From assembly GCF_963675165.1 (NCBI RefSeq), contig NC_087377.1, positions 9,565,122-9,629,121 of the forward strand: 64,000 bases of DNA. Reading direction: 5' to 3'. The notes beneath the pieces are model-generated. The model did not search any database and was not told where the DNA came from. It worked only from the letters and a program-made list of their open reading frames with translations. Shown here one piece after another: positions 10,395-22,175 of the stretch (position 1 is its first letter; each line of letters begins with the position of its first letter). Both the position numbers and the translations under genes were made by a program. Source of the DNA: Halichondria panicea. Lineage: Eukaryota > Porifera > Demospongiae > Suberitida > Halichondriidae.

Positions 10395-11046
10395 CCATGT
10401 ACAGGAAAACATCTGTACCTCTGCAACCACAATGTAGTAAATATATAGGCAGTATTTCTAGTTGGCTTCTGCATGTTATGATTGTCTCAGTAATTAACAA
10501 GCCAACAAATAATCATAAATTGAAATTGTCATAGCCTGCAAAACACTGTAACTGTAATGGAAAATTTGACGGATGTTTTTAGGTGATTTGGCACCAAATT
10601 TAAAACCGCCAAAATAAATTAAGTTTTCTGGTGCATGGTCGCATTTTGTCTGACTGAAGTGATTGCGATTAGTAGCTCAGCTAACTTGTTGCTTGCTTCA
10701 TTTTGACAAAGCTAAAACTTGTGAGCTGAGGGCCTGTTACTATATTATCTGGGTCTTGTATGTTATAGTGAATCAAGGAATTAGAAGTTGCTCAAAATTG
10801 GATTTTTCTGGAAGCAGCTTGTTGACCTCAAGCATCAAGCATTGATAAATGCTGTGCAAGTAGAGTAGTAAATGTACATACCCTTTGAGTTGTGTGAAAG
10901 TCTGCAGTATCCCAGATAGTGGATGCATCAGTATTTTACTTAATAATGATTTTGTGGTGTGTGGGTGGACAAAACAGGTACAATTGTGGTTGCAGTGCTC
11001 TTGGAGTGTAACCTGCAAAGGTATGGAAAACCACTGTAATACGGTA
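10395..11046. repeat. Dispersed element related to 25527-26487
   Basis: Shares ACCACAATGTAGTAAATAT, ACTTGTTGCTTGCTTCA and GAGCTGAGGGCCTGT, in the same order, with the element at 25527-26487. The right end GTATGGAAAACCACTG matches that element's inverted terminus. The left end is degraded where it meets the 9709-10394 element. ORFs inside are short and unsupported. Confidence 0.6.
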
Positions 11047-11465
11047 TATAGCTCATGGATGAAACTTACTACTTATAGTGCACTAGCTGTACATGTTCAT
11101 GACGTTGTTAACGAACTGGAGTTATGCTCTCGTCATTTAGTGAGGATGGCTATAATTAGGTCCCTAACCAAATTTTTGCTCAAATAGTTAGGCTTTAGCT
11201 ATTAAGCAACTTGGTTAGGAAATTTAGTGCTTGTGAGTAATTTCACCACAATTTTAATGTATGCAGGTGTCTTTCTCATAAAAACTATTCACTCAACTTT
11301 CGGTCAGCGATAGGAATTTAGGGACTACGAATTGTATACAAGTTTGCTTGAACTTTGGAAGGAATTTGGGCCCAACGAAGAGAAATTAAATTTAGAGCCT
11401 AAAGATAATTATTGTACCTGCATGCTGTCATTAAGTATTTTCTTAACTTACCTTATAACAATAAT
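11047..11465. other. Non-coding stretch
   Basis: AT-rich, no domain in any ORF, no clear repeat. Confidence 0.3.
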
Positions 11466-11675
11466 TACCGTATAGCTGGTAATTTTCGTGGGGCAAAATA
11501 TTCGTGGTTTTCGTGGTTGGAGGTCTGACCACGAATATTTTACCCACGAATGAAGCGACCTTGCCTACCTTTACCTACAATCCAAGCAGCAACCACGAAA
11601 ATATTATCCACGAAATGTCTCAATATTGCTAAACCACGAATATTTTGTCCCCCGAAAATTACCCGCTATACGGTA
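11466..11675. mobile_element. TA-flanked MITE (CCGTATAGC family)
   Basis: Left TACCGTATAGCTGGTAATTT and right AAATTACCCGCTATACGGTA are inverted. The interior has TTCGTGG / CCACGAA words. 210 bp with no real ORF. Confidence 0.75.
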
Positions 11676-11684
11676 TATGTTATA

Positions 11685-11793
11685 GTTAAACAATGGCCTC
11701 GAGTGTCTGATAAACCACGAGGTGCAGCCGAGTTGGTTTATCTGATTACTCGAGCGTGTAAAGCAAATATACCACGAGAGGCCATAGTTTAAC
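11685..11793. repeat. Inverted repeat of about 109 bp
   Basis: GTTAAACAATGGCCTCGAG at the left pairs with CGAGAGGCCATAGTTTAAC at the right. Inner words (GATAAACCACGAGG and TTGGTTTATC) also pair. Confidence 0.65.
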
Positions 11794-12041
11794 TGGCTTG
11801 TACTATGTTTAGAACTGTACTACTATGTTTAGCTACTTCCTGTCATGCTTCTTCAATGAATATGTTTATAACTACTGTTTGACGTCACTGTTGCTATAGC
11901 TATGCAATGAATTTGCTATTTTTTTAAAAAGCGATGGCTGATTCAAGCATAAGTGTGCAGGATTGGTTATTTATGCATGTTATACTGACATTAGCATGAC
12001 ATTATATGTATAATTGCATAACATCCCCACATTATACATGT

Positions 12042-12438
12042 CAGGGGCGTAGGCAGGAATTTGAGGAAGGGGGGGCTGAGCTGTTCGCGCCAGAAACTAC
12101 TTGGCGCGGAGCGCCGAAAATTCCGGTGACCGGAAGCCACACCCCCTAATTAATGACTCATTGCGCATGTGCAAGAAATAGCCACACCTTGCTTCAATTA
12201 ATAATACTGCTAAAGCTAGCTAGCTAGCCATAGCTAGCTAGCTAGCTTAGTTGCGCTAAAGAATCAAAGTTACTAGTATAGTATAGCTAGCTCTTGGACA
12301 TGCTGTTTGTCTGCCACTAATCTATACCAGTAATTCCCAGGCTGAAGACTCATCAGAGAAGGTGGGGCTCTTAGTGTAGTTTTTGCAGAGAAAGGGGGGG
12401 CTCCAGCCCCCAAAGCCCTCCCCCTCCCTACGCCCCTG
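12042..12438. mobile_element. MITE with CAGGGGCGTAG termini and 5-bp duplication
   Basis: Left CAGGGGCGTAGGCAGG and right CCCTCCCTACGCCCCTG are inverted. The flanks read CATGT before and CATGT after, a 5-bp target duplication. The interior has a G-rich and a C-rich run and an AGCTAGCT patch (12214-12250). Non-autonomous; hAT-like termini. Confidence 0.7.
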
Positions 12439-12439
12439 C

Positions 12440-12740
12440 ATGTAACATATAATGTTGATATAAAAACGTATAATGTGCATAATGTCACATTCATACAAGT
12501 GATGTAATAATTATGACATTATGCATTTTATACTTGATGTATAATTGTTATGCATATTGTGCATAATGTCACATTTTAGTAAGTGGTGTATATTATGCAT
12601 AATATGCATAACGTCAAATTTATATTTGATGTATAATTGAGCTGCATAATGTGCATAATGTCAAATAATTATTTTAATTGTGTATAATATGCATAATATG
12701 CATAATGTCAAATTTGTGAGATCCAAGTTGGGATGTGTTG
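12440..12740. repeat. AT-rich array of GCATAATGTC words
   Basis: The words TGCATAATGTCA, TATGCATAATATGCATAA and TTGATGTATAATTG recur irregularly every 30-60 bp. Similar GTATAAC/GTATAATG words continue at 13500-13860. Looks like a degenerate minisatellite rather than a gene. Confidence 0.5.
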
Positions 12741-12849
12741 GTGTTACGGATAATAGAGTTTGGCTACAGGTACACTTAATTGTGTATGTATATTACGCAT
12801 AATTATAATGTGCATTATAATTTCGGGATTATGGGCGGTTATAAGGGTA

Positions 12850-12992
12850 CACTGCATGTAAAAAATGGTGTGTGGTTTTGACGCAAGTGCATGACTATTG
12901 TGGCAATTATCAGGAAAACCGCAAGAAAAAACGCACGTTTGCCACAATAGCCACGCACTCTGCGTCAAAACCACACATCATTTTTTACAGTG
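12850..12992. mobile_element. Short MITE, CACTG...CAGTG, copy 2
   Basis: 143-bp relative of 8256-8389: same CACTG start, ATGGTGTGTGGTTTTGACGC arm, central TATTGTGGCAA / TTGCCACAATA pair, and CAGTG end. The left terminus has a small insertion (GCAT). Confidence 0.75.
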
Positions 12993-13010
12993 CGCGCACT
13001 ATAGCTATAT

Positions 13011-13498
13011 ATAAGAGGTTAGGTAACGGTATGGGTAAGGGTTAGTTAGCATAAGGGGTAAAGGGTTAGGGATATATAGGGTTATATAGGGCGTAAGGTT
13101 AGGGGGTTATAGGGTAACAGGCTAGGGGGTCAGGGTCAGGGTAAAGGGTTAGGGTAAGAGATTAGAGTTAGGGTAAAGGGGTTAGAGTTAGGGTAAAGGG
13201 TTAGAGTTAGGGTCAAGGGTTTGAGTTAGGGTAAAGGGGTTAGAGTTAGGGTATAAAGGGGTTAGGGTAAAGGGTTAGGGTAAAGGGGTTAGAGTTATAG
13301 GGTAAAGGGGTTAGAGTTAGGGTAAAGGGGTTAGGGTTAGGGTAAAGGGTTAGAGTTAGGGTAAAGGGGTTAGTGTTAGGGGTTAGGTGGGTAAGGTTAG
13401 GGTAAAGGGTTAGGGTAAAGGGGTTAGTGTTAGGGGTTAGGTGGGTAAGGTTAGGGTAAAGGGTTAGGGTAAAGGGGTTAGAGTTAGGGTAAGGGATT
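13011..13498 (+). repeat. Degenerate telomere-like tract (TTAGGG-rich)
   Basis: Nearly 500 bp of variants of GGGTTAG joined by GGTAAAGG (for example TTAGAGTTAGGGTAAAGGGG). TTAGGG is the metazoan telomere unit, but the array is interspersed with TAAAGG and has a higher-order unit of about 20-45 bp, so it is interstitial or a minisatellite, not an active telomere. A minus ORF of 102 codons here is repeat translation. Confidence 0.75.
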
Positions 13499-13870
13499 AA
13501 TATAGGTGTTATGCACATTATGTACACTGGCACAGTTGTGCGTAAGTGTGACATTATACACGTTGACTTTATACTGTATAATGTCTAACATGTGTATAAC
13601 ACTGTGTATAACATGTGTATAACGTGGTATAATTATGCATGTTATGCACATTATACTGGTATTGAAAGAATACTGACTATCAAAACAATGACATCATAAC
13701 TGAAATAGTAAGACAATGCACGAAACTGATTCACATTATACTTATTATACTAGATTATGGTGGTAATTTGTGACTTTATACATCACTCTATGCAATATAA
13801 CATGTGTATAATGTGTATAGAACCATGTAAAACCTCTATGTGTATAACATCCTAAAGTATAAATAGTATA

Positions 13871-14442
13871 AATAGCCAATCCTGCACTGCTCTCGATTCA
13901 AGCAAGCGTCTATGATTCAAGCAAGCAATTGTGAAGGCTGTGTTTCTGCATCTTTATAGAAGGCACTTCAAGAAAGTACACTGGTGCTACTTGTCTACAA
14001 AGAGTGCAAATGTACCCCAAAATATCATTCCACAAGCCTACTGTACTGGCCCAGTGCAGTGCAGTTTCTTTAGTCTGAGAAACACTTGGCAGTCTGGACC
14101 CTTCTTACTGCTCCTGGTCCCATGCAGCAATGTAATAAGCAGGTTGTGACAACCAATGTTGAAAGTTGAAAAAAAGCAACACAAACAAACCAGTATCGTT
14201 CGATTCACGATCACGGAGTTCTTCGAAATTTGCCTCCTTTTTGGAACTATTCATCGCTCGAACTTGGCTCTTTTTATGTTGACTAAAATCATTAGTAGTC
14301 TGTTTTGTATTGAATTCTCTCTAACTCTAATATTGCTAATATTGATTGAATTGAGTAGTGTGTCATTGTTTTAATTGAAACAGTGTGTCAATTTTGTTGC
14401 AAAGGTGGGATACTGTGTTCAGTTTTAGCTGTACATGTAGTT
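13871..14442. other. Non-coding stretch
   Basis: Starts with two GATTCAAGCAAGC copies near 13895-13926. The inverse of a related segment (GATTCAAGCATAAGTGTGCAGGATTGG in part) lies at 11940, so 11.94-13.93 kb may be one 2-kb element with inverted ends. The two 72-codon ORFs lack any domain. Confidence 0.3.
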
Positions 14443-14510
14443 TGACCACAGCCATGGTATATGGCAGTTATACACTAGGGTATAACTGCCATATACCATG
14501 GCTGTGGTCA
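14443..14510. repeat. Perfect 30-bp stem hairpin
   Basis: The left arm TGACCACAGCCATGGTATAT followed by GGCAGTTATA (14443-14472) is exactly complementary to 14481-14510, with an 8-nt loop. All 30 pairs are perfect, so it is young or maintained. It may be a minimal MITE or a small-RNA hairpin. Confidence 0.85.
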
Positions 14511-16582
14511 GACAGGTTGTATAAGTAGTATAAACTACAACTGAAGCCTTTGATCTTTGGTGCAACCATAGTACAACACTGTATAACTTGAAAAGCCTAG
14601 CTGTGCAAATAATTTATACTGTATACACTAGGCAGATGGATCAATACTAAAATTGTAAATTGTTTATTTTTCAGTTTTTAGCGTTTTGGAATTTGTGTAA
14701 GCTTTGGATTGACTGTACGTGTTTTGATTACTTTACAATAGGTATGATTATGCACATGGATATACCTGGGAAGTATTGAGATAGTATATAGTATAACAAG
14801 GGGGGAAAATGTTAAACAAATCAAACTGACAGGGAAAAATCTTTCTTACTGAAACGGTATCTCATCACCTCTGAAGTAACAATTTAACAATAAGCATCCA
14901 TAATAATAATCTCACCTCAATCTCCATGGCTCTGCATGTATGGCTCTTTTTTACCATGATCACGACGAGAGCTGGTTAGGTTGTTCTTTTCATCCCATGA
15001 TCGAACAGAGAGAACCTGAGCCAGTATCAGTGTGCATACATGTAAAGTTGCATATAGGTGAAGCTTGTGCAGGAGTGTATAATTACAAAATAAAATTCAC
15101 ACTTAATAGCACTTAACTATACTTACTTCCATATATTTATTTATAATTATGTGTACACTGTGCTATAGTGTATATTAGTACTGAAGTGCATGGTGGTGGT
15201 GCTCAATAGGAGCATCTAGCAATTAATGTGGACTACCAATTATGATACACATGCATACCTCAATACAATAATTTGACTTTTGATTCTGAATGATCTTTAC
15301 CTAATAGTAGAGTCCAATCTAACCCGGTATACAAGATTCACAGAAATTGACACTCGATCAAATTTTAATGTCCCACAGGACAATTATAATCATCTACTCT
15401 GCATGAAGGTACAAAAATACTCATACTAGTGATGAGAGGTTATAAAGGAGGTTGGGGGTGACTGTGCTCACACGTGTTATTAATTATAGTTTCAGGTGTC
15501 AGCATATCGTGCTTATTATAAAATTAATACAAATGTGCTAACTAGCTACACTACAAAACCTAAGTCTAATAATCAGCAATACGGAGTACTTTTTTTGTTT
15601 GTGGACGGTTCTGCTAAGAGGTGCTGCCGTGCTCCACGCTGGAATACTCCACTGGATACTCCCCGGGTTGTTGGGCCGCCTGTTGATCACTCCCTGGCTT
15701 TGGACGTTTGGTGCTGAGATCAATATCGGCATAGGTCAGCTAAAGTGGTGAGTGTGTGTGCATAGGCAATAGTTTACACAATTGCATAAACACATTAGCA
15801 AATCCATTAACAACGATAACTATTGTGAAAGTCCAGAAATTGGATACCCAGCTACATGTATAGCTATAGCTATTTCAAGCGTGGCCATTATAGTATATAG
15901 TATACAGTATACACTAAAGGTTAATGGTAGCTGTATAATGTCAGAATGAATGTTATCATGGTTAGACATAATAACAGAAACCTGTTTAACCACAAGCTAT
16001 TTACACAATGAACATCTGCTAAGCAAACTTGAATGTTAGCTTTCAGTAAAGAAATGCAAACATAAACATAATTATTATATTAATTATTATAAGGCCACAC
16101 AACTAATCACTTGTTTCTCAGGCCCACCCACATCGTTTTTTGCCCCTCATGCTAGCTTTTTGACTCTAGCTACTTTCTATATGGTACACATGACATTCAT
16201 TCTTGTCCACACTCCAGGAATAAAAAAGCATACATCAATATAATTACGTGTAGGGGCTCTAGCAGCAACAGTTTATAGACTGTGGCTATATAACAAAGAT
16301 GTGGCCTGCTAACACAGGCCCAAACACATAATTATGCTATGGAGACTTTGCATGGGGCCCATTAAGCTGGCTGTATTATAGAGAGTGGCCTATATATACT
16401 TAAATATATAGGATGACCACAGTAGACAAGTTTCACTATAGCTATAATACTGCTTTACACATTATCAGTCCAACTACAACTGTAACCGTGCATGTTCACT
16501 TAACTTGAAATGCAAACCTTATCAGAGGTCAAGCACTACCGTAAAAATGGTACAATCTGATTGGTCACTAAGATGTCCATTC
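14511..16582. other. Non-coding AT-rich stretch
   Basis: No gene supported in either strand; ORFs at 15496 and 15538 overlap each other and have no domain. TGCTAAGCAAACTTGAATGTTAGC at about 16017 recurs at 46208 (dispersed repeat). Confidence 0.3.
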
Positions 16583-16740
16583 AGGGGCGTAGCCAGAATT
16601 TATAGTAAGAGGGTGCTCTCAAGGTTGATGGGAGCGTAGTGCACACCGCCAACAAATTTTGGACCGAAAGCTACACCTCCTGGCAAAAAGGGGGTATTAT
16701 GCATGAGACATTTAACCCCCTTTGTCTTGAAGTAGTCTTG
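16583..16740. mobile_element. Truncated CAGGGGCGTAGCC element
   Basis: The left terminus CAGGGGCGTAGCCAGAATTT is of the family seen at 12042 and 55867. No matching right end is seen before unrelated AT-rich DNA. Confidence 0.45.
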
Positions 16741-16984
16741 AGAGAGCTACATGTAAATAGCCTGTTCACTAATTACTATGGTCAATAGGCTTTGGATGTA
16801 AGCTTTTAGTGTTCAAAAAGTGATTGGGTATTATGTAGCAATTAATATAATTTTAAGGATAATTGGCTACTCTAGCCTATATCTGGCCAATTACTATAAT
16901 TTAATTATGTACTTAAACTAACTTTTGTGGTATCTCTGTCAAAACAAGTGTACAACTCCCAAATTCTTTACAAAATGCTCTGAG

Positions 16985-17290
16985 CACAGTGCTTGCAGCC
17001 TGGAGAGTAAAATACCACAATAGGTTGACTAGTTGTACTTAAATGTATATCAAGATTGGAACATTTCCAAGAAATTGTGCTGATACCATTGTATAGGTGA
17101 ATGAATAAGACTTCAAAAATATTTCCCCAAAAGTTGTTGTATAGTGGGATATCATTTTAGGTGAAAATGGGGGTGATCGTAAAAAAAGGTGTGTAACATC
17201 AAAATTAATATCTCCGGAAATAAAACAATTTTTTTACGACATAATTATGTACATAAACTGATTACTATTGAGTTTTTTGGGTGCCTTGCC
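16985..17290. repeat. Dispersed repeat copy 1 (pair with 49925-50230)
   Basis: About 300 bp shared with 49925-50230 at roughly 85 percent identity by eye, including ATTGGAACATTTC, GAAATTGTGCTGATACCATT, TTTCCCCAAAAGTTGTTGTA and AATGGGGGTGATCGTA. No coding capacity. Confidence 0.7.
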
Positions 17291-17299
17291 AGACCTTAG

Positions 17300-18755
17300 C
17301 CGACAACAATTGGTCTCAAATAGTGAACTTTGACCCTATCTGAGGCTATCATCTCTGCACCTGGAAGCCATAATTATTGATACTGCAGCTAGTTTATACT
17401 GGGCAGCTTGTTAGTGCTTTTTAAAGACTTTCTTTGAGTTCAAAGAACTTTTGATGCAACCTGAATTCAAACTAAAGATGTTGAATTTGCTGGAGTGTTG
17501 ATAAACGTCTCTCTCAATCAGTGGCCTCTCTCGAATTGTAGCCTCCTTTGCCAGCAGAATGAAACATTTATAGTAGCCGCGACCTTAGATCACGTAAATA
17601 TTGTATGTACGCACCCTCGGAGGAGTGTGTTTAATCGCGATACATCCCAAGTGCACGTGAAATATATAATTTATGTCACTTCCTTATAACTACAACCATT
17701 GACGTCAGATAGCAACTGTGCAGAAGAGAAAAGTTAGCTATAGCTAGTGAGCTAGGATACAAAAGCTAAAAAGAATACCGTAGGTGTGTGCTGAAAGGTC
17801 TGCTTCCCCTGGCCCTGCTGTGAAGTGTATATATTATATACAAATCACAGCTCAGCTAGCTAGAGCTAGGATATTAACAAAAAAGACCGTATATATAATT
17901 ATAATTATAGGTTAATTTGTTAGCTGTCATGTTGAAAGGTCTGCTCCCCCTGACCCTATAATACTATAGTGTTACGAAGTGCATATATGCAAATCACAAC
18001 TCATATACTTATAGCTCACCGGCAAAAGTAACAGCTACAACTGCCTTTCAGGCATCTCCCAATGCAATGTATTGAACAAAGAACAATTATTTTTGATCTC
18101 TATCTATACATGCATGCATGTTGCTGTTGTTATTGTATTTGTGTGTATAAATGAGTTAAAGTTACTGTCTGGAAACTATAGTGACGTACGTGGGCGTATT
18201 GTAGCACGGGAGTGGGTGTATATGAGAGCTGTGCAGTATTAGATCTTTATACCAGTTATACTTTATACATGCAGTTATAATATACCTTGTATGCTATTAT
18301 ATCAGCTATAATTATTAATACTGTATAATAATAATTTTATTATAAATTATGCTGTGTATAAAACAGTATAGTTGTATAATTGCTATACTGTATAACTATA
18401 CATTGTAATTATAATTCAATACATCATACTCAGTATATTCAGTATAATTATATCACTTTATTGCATTGTATAACTATACAGTATAGTTGCGTGTATACTG
18501 TGTAACTATATAATTGTACTCAAATTTCATGGAGGTCAGCTTGCCCACGAAAATAACAAATATTTTACCCCACAAAAATTACACGCTATATACAGTAGGG
18601 TGGTGGGTGGTGCTTTAGTTGCATCCTGGGCATAATATCAATATCATACAGGCATGTACTGTATTTACATCAGTATAGTACTATCCTTTGATGTCTGACC
18701 ACAATGAGCACTGTAACCATAATTAATATCCTCTATAACTATAAGCTATAACTAT
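17300..18755. other. Non-coding AT-rich stretch
   Basis: Between 18230 and 18530 the DNA is a run of TATAATTATAC/GTATAACT words. 18534-18598 is a fragment of the CCGTATAGC MITE family (TCAGCTTGCCCACGAA, ATTTTACCCCAC). No gene. Confidence 0.3.
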
Positions 18756-19026
18756 ATAATATCCCCTAACCCTACTAACCCTAACAATATCCTATATATA
18801 CCTCCCTAAACCTAACCCCATGCATCCCCTATATACATGTAAGCTAACCCTGTCCCAAACCTATAACACAGCATGCCCTAACAGCATCCCCTAACACCTA
18901 AACTAACCCTATCCCCTAACCTTAAACCTAACAATATTCTATATAACTCCTCTAAACCGAACCCGTCCCCTAACTCTCCCCCAACTCTCCCCCCACTATA
19001 AACCTAACCCCATCCCCTAACCCCCT
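18756..19026 (-). repeat. Degenerate telomere-like tract (CCCTAA-rich)
   Basis: About 270 bp of CCCCTAACC, CTAACCCTA and AACCTAACCCC variants. This is the opposite strand sense to 13011-13498. A short pure stretch CTAACCCTAACCC also occurs at 19649-19662. Confidence 0.65.
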
Positions 19027-19109
19027 ATATATTATTATACTTTCGTTATAGTTATACCGACAAAATTAACAAGTTATACACACCTCAAAAAGATAATTTT
19101 TATTGTATT

Positions 19110-19290
19110 ATCCCGTATAGCGGGTAATTTTCACGATGCAAAAAATTCATTAACTCAAAATACAGTGATTTTCGTGAGTGAAAATTTCGCTTGGCTTCAT
19201 TGCGTGCATGCATGTATTCCGGCTAAGTTTTCGTGGAGGTCAGCTTGCCCACGAATATTTTGCGCTACGAAAATTACCCGCTATATATAC
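19110..19290. mobile_element. CCGTATAGCGGGTAATTTTC MITE
   Basis: CCGTATAGCGGGTAATTTTC at the left, and ACGAAAATTACCCGCTATA at the right. The inner AAAAATTCATTAACTC block is shared with 20035 and 37190. Confidence 0.65.
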
Positions 19291-19794
19291 AGTATAGCGT
19301 AAATTTATCTAGTGAACATTATAGTTGTGTAATACAGTTATACAAGTAACAAATATACTGTATATAACGTTGTATAACTGTTGTATAATTGATGTATACT
19401 TGCGTATAATTATACAGTTATACACCACATTACGGTAATTTTGATATCCTCAGGCCCTTAGTAGCATTCTCACTATACGCTCTCAAAATATCTTCCATAT
19501 AAGCAATTAAGCGTGCAAGAGATATATAATTTATTAACACAGCTATATATGTACTGACTAACGTGAACTGGGGTTGTACTGTACAATGTACATGTGGATG
19601 GCATGCAGTACACATTGTTTGTGATATACACAAGTGAGTAACTGTTAACCCTAACCCTAACCCATGATAAAAATTGCACAATTCATACATGATCACTACC
19701 ATATTAGGCAATGACTAGGGAAGCTGAACAGCTGAACATTATAACCTGTCCTGCATGTTATTATGTTATTTCAGTCTAATGCCAGAGGGGCGTT

Positions 19795-19868
19795 TTGTGG
19801 TTAGTATTATGACTTTGTGGTTAGTGTTATGACTTTATGGTTAGTGTTATGACTTTGTGATTAATACT
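19795..19868. repeat. 22-bp tandem repeat
   Basis: TTGTGGTTAGTRTTATGACT repeated about three and a half times with few changes. Confidence 0.75.
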
Positions 19869-20008
19869 GCCTGTTGCACTTGGCAACAACGTAGCAACGG
19901 GATATATCATAAAACGTAGTGTTTTCACTGTACACAGGCTACAACTATGGAAAGCAGTCTAGGGGGGGTAACTCAGGTTAGTTGCTGTCTTGCATAACAT
20001 TTTACAAC

Positions 20009-20229
20009 ACTGTATAGCGGGTAATTTTCGTGGAGTAAAAAATTCATTCAACTCGAACACGGTGATTTTCGTGAGTAACATTTTTGTTTGACTTCATTGC
20101 CTGCACCGTATTGGCTGCACTGCATCGCATGCATTCCGGTAAACCATGCCTACGTTTTTGTGGAGAAATTTTTCGTGGAGGTGAGCTTTCCCACGAAAAT
20201 AACGAATATTTTACTCCACGAGATTACTA
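20009..20229. mobile_element. CTGTATAGCGGGTAATTTTC MITE, right end eroded
   Basis: Left arm CTGTATAGCGGGTAATTTTC; right arm TATTTTACTCCACGAGATTAC lacks the terminal CGCTATAC. Close to the copies at 19110 and 37157. Confidence 0.6.
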
Positions 20230-20393
20230 GAAAGTGATGTGAGTTTGCTAGAGAGCACAACTGTAGATCTACCAAAGGCACCATAGTAATACACTGAATG
20301 ATATATTATAGGTCAAGAGTCTAACGTAAACATTGTATATGCCACACATAATATAACGCATGTCGTCCCGCCTCCTCTGGTAACCACTAATAT

Positions 20394-20625
20394 AGTGTTT
20401 CCCCCAGTGTAAAGTTCAAACAGGGTGGCCAGACTATATGGCTTGGGGGAGGTAGATGTAAAATAATGCTAGTCATTATTTGGCACACAGCTTCTCAATG
20501 TCCTAGCTCTAACACAATATAGAGAGAATCTGTACATGCATCCTGCAGAACCTTCCCCAAATTTAAATAGCTACTCAAACAGGGTGGCGCCATAATATTA
20601 TTCTTTAACGTGTGGGGGAAACACT
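20394..20625. mobile_element. MITE with AGTGTTTCCCCC termini
   Basis: Left AGTGTTTCCCCCAGTGTAAAG and right CTTTAACGTGTGGGGGAAACACT are inverted. The interior contains two AAACAGGGTGGC words. 232 bp, no ORF. Confidence 0.75.
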
Positions 20626-22175
20626 GATAGTTACCTTTTAGTAATAAAATGTGTGGAGGTTGGTCACAATTGTTAATTAGTCTTCTAATTTACCACCAAT
20701 TCCTACACTAAATGCTCATAGAAGGAACCCGACCCGACCCAACCTGCTGAGTCAGCACTTTTATCTCATTTTTACATTCCTGAGCGTTTATCTATCTTGT
20801 CTTACGACTCTTGTTAGTAAATATTCCGTAACAACATTTTGATGTGTGACCAACCTCCTCTCATAACATGAGTTGATGATTCAATTTATGGTCTGATATG
20901 CTATCTTTCACTAGTCTATACACAGAAATCACTGTTGTACCAACAATCAGAAAGCGTAATTAAAGATCACTTTCTTCTGAAATGAAGGCCAGAGGCTAGT
21001 TACGACAACTACAATTCCCAATAGTACCACTATCAAGGAGGCAGGCCTTATCATGTTGAACTTCTCTTATCTAGCCCTAAAATCATGTACACACACAAAC
21101 ATTAGGGTGGATCTACATGTTCATCTATACATGTACACATTCCATGACAACCAAACGTTTGGTTTCGGAGAGTCATTGTATAGATACTTTATAACTAAAG
21201 CAACCCAATTAAGAGTGTTATTATAATAGTATATTATATATATAATAAAATACTTACATATTTCACAAACGCTATAACTCCAATTAAGGCAATAGAGCAC
21301 ACGCACACATACATACACTCACACACATACATACATACACTCAGCACACTAGAATGGTTTTTATATAATTGACAGGTGAAAGCACATAACTATAACAATG
21401 GGTATGTAGTAAGGCCACCGTGTATCTCACAGTAATGTTGCTGACAAGAAAACAGCTATTCAACAGCAGTAAAGTGAAACTGACTTCTAGTTGTGCTACT
21501 GAATCCTTTCAAGAAGGTACAAACATTTATCATTAGACAGTGGTCAGGACAAACACATGTCATTACAAATTAATTTTGTGAAAGTAAAAGTGGCAATTAA
21601 GTGACAATGCAATAGGGAGAGTGAAAGAGTTGTACATCAGGGATTACCTATTAGGAGCCAGTTGCTATAATTATACCACACTAGCTGGCTATAAATGGCA
21701 ACTTTGTGCTGGGCATGCCATGTTTTCCTAGCACACAGGCAGTCATATGCATATGCTGGCTATAAGCCCATCAAATAAATTACCAAAATTATACCCAGCG
21801 AAAACTGGTTCTTCCTACAGTGCAAGGTTTCCTTCCTAAACACCAACATGCATGCACACAGAATGTGGGTCACTCATAACATGTGTACAGTATATAAGAA
21901 CTGTATTGTGTTTGCACAATACACAGCAATGTGCTTCTGTTGACCTCTAAGAGAGCGGTTTAATTATTGAGAAACAGTTCATGATGCTGTAGAATGTACA
22001 TGTACACCTTTACCGTAAGTTGCTATAACTACACAATAATACAGGAAGCTACACGTACATGTACATACTTAAAACACACACTTTAATACTTTCTTAGCAG
22101 GCACATACATATTCAAGGTATACACGTATATACATATGCAGTTACTATTTTCTGTGATGTACACTAGACAAGTCC
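20626..22175. other. Non-coding stretch downstream of receptor A
   Basis: AT-rich, with a CACACATACATAC microsatellite at about 21300-21345. Probably includes the 3' untranslated region of receptor A. No further repeat of its tail exon was found here. Confidence 0.35.

Noticed and set aside
11550-11792. 80-codon plus ORF
   Set aside because: Spans two different inverted repeats; no domain.
13246-13554. 102-codon minus ORF with NPFTLTLYPN repeats
   Set aside because: It is the translation of the telomere-like minisatellite, not a gene.
19646-19662. Pure CCCTAA run as a true telomere
   Set aside because: Only about two and a half units long, with ordinary sequence on both sides.
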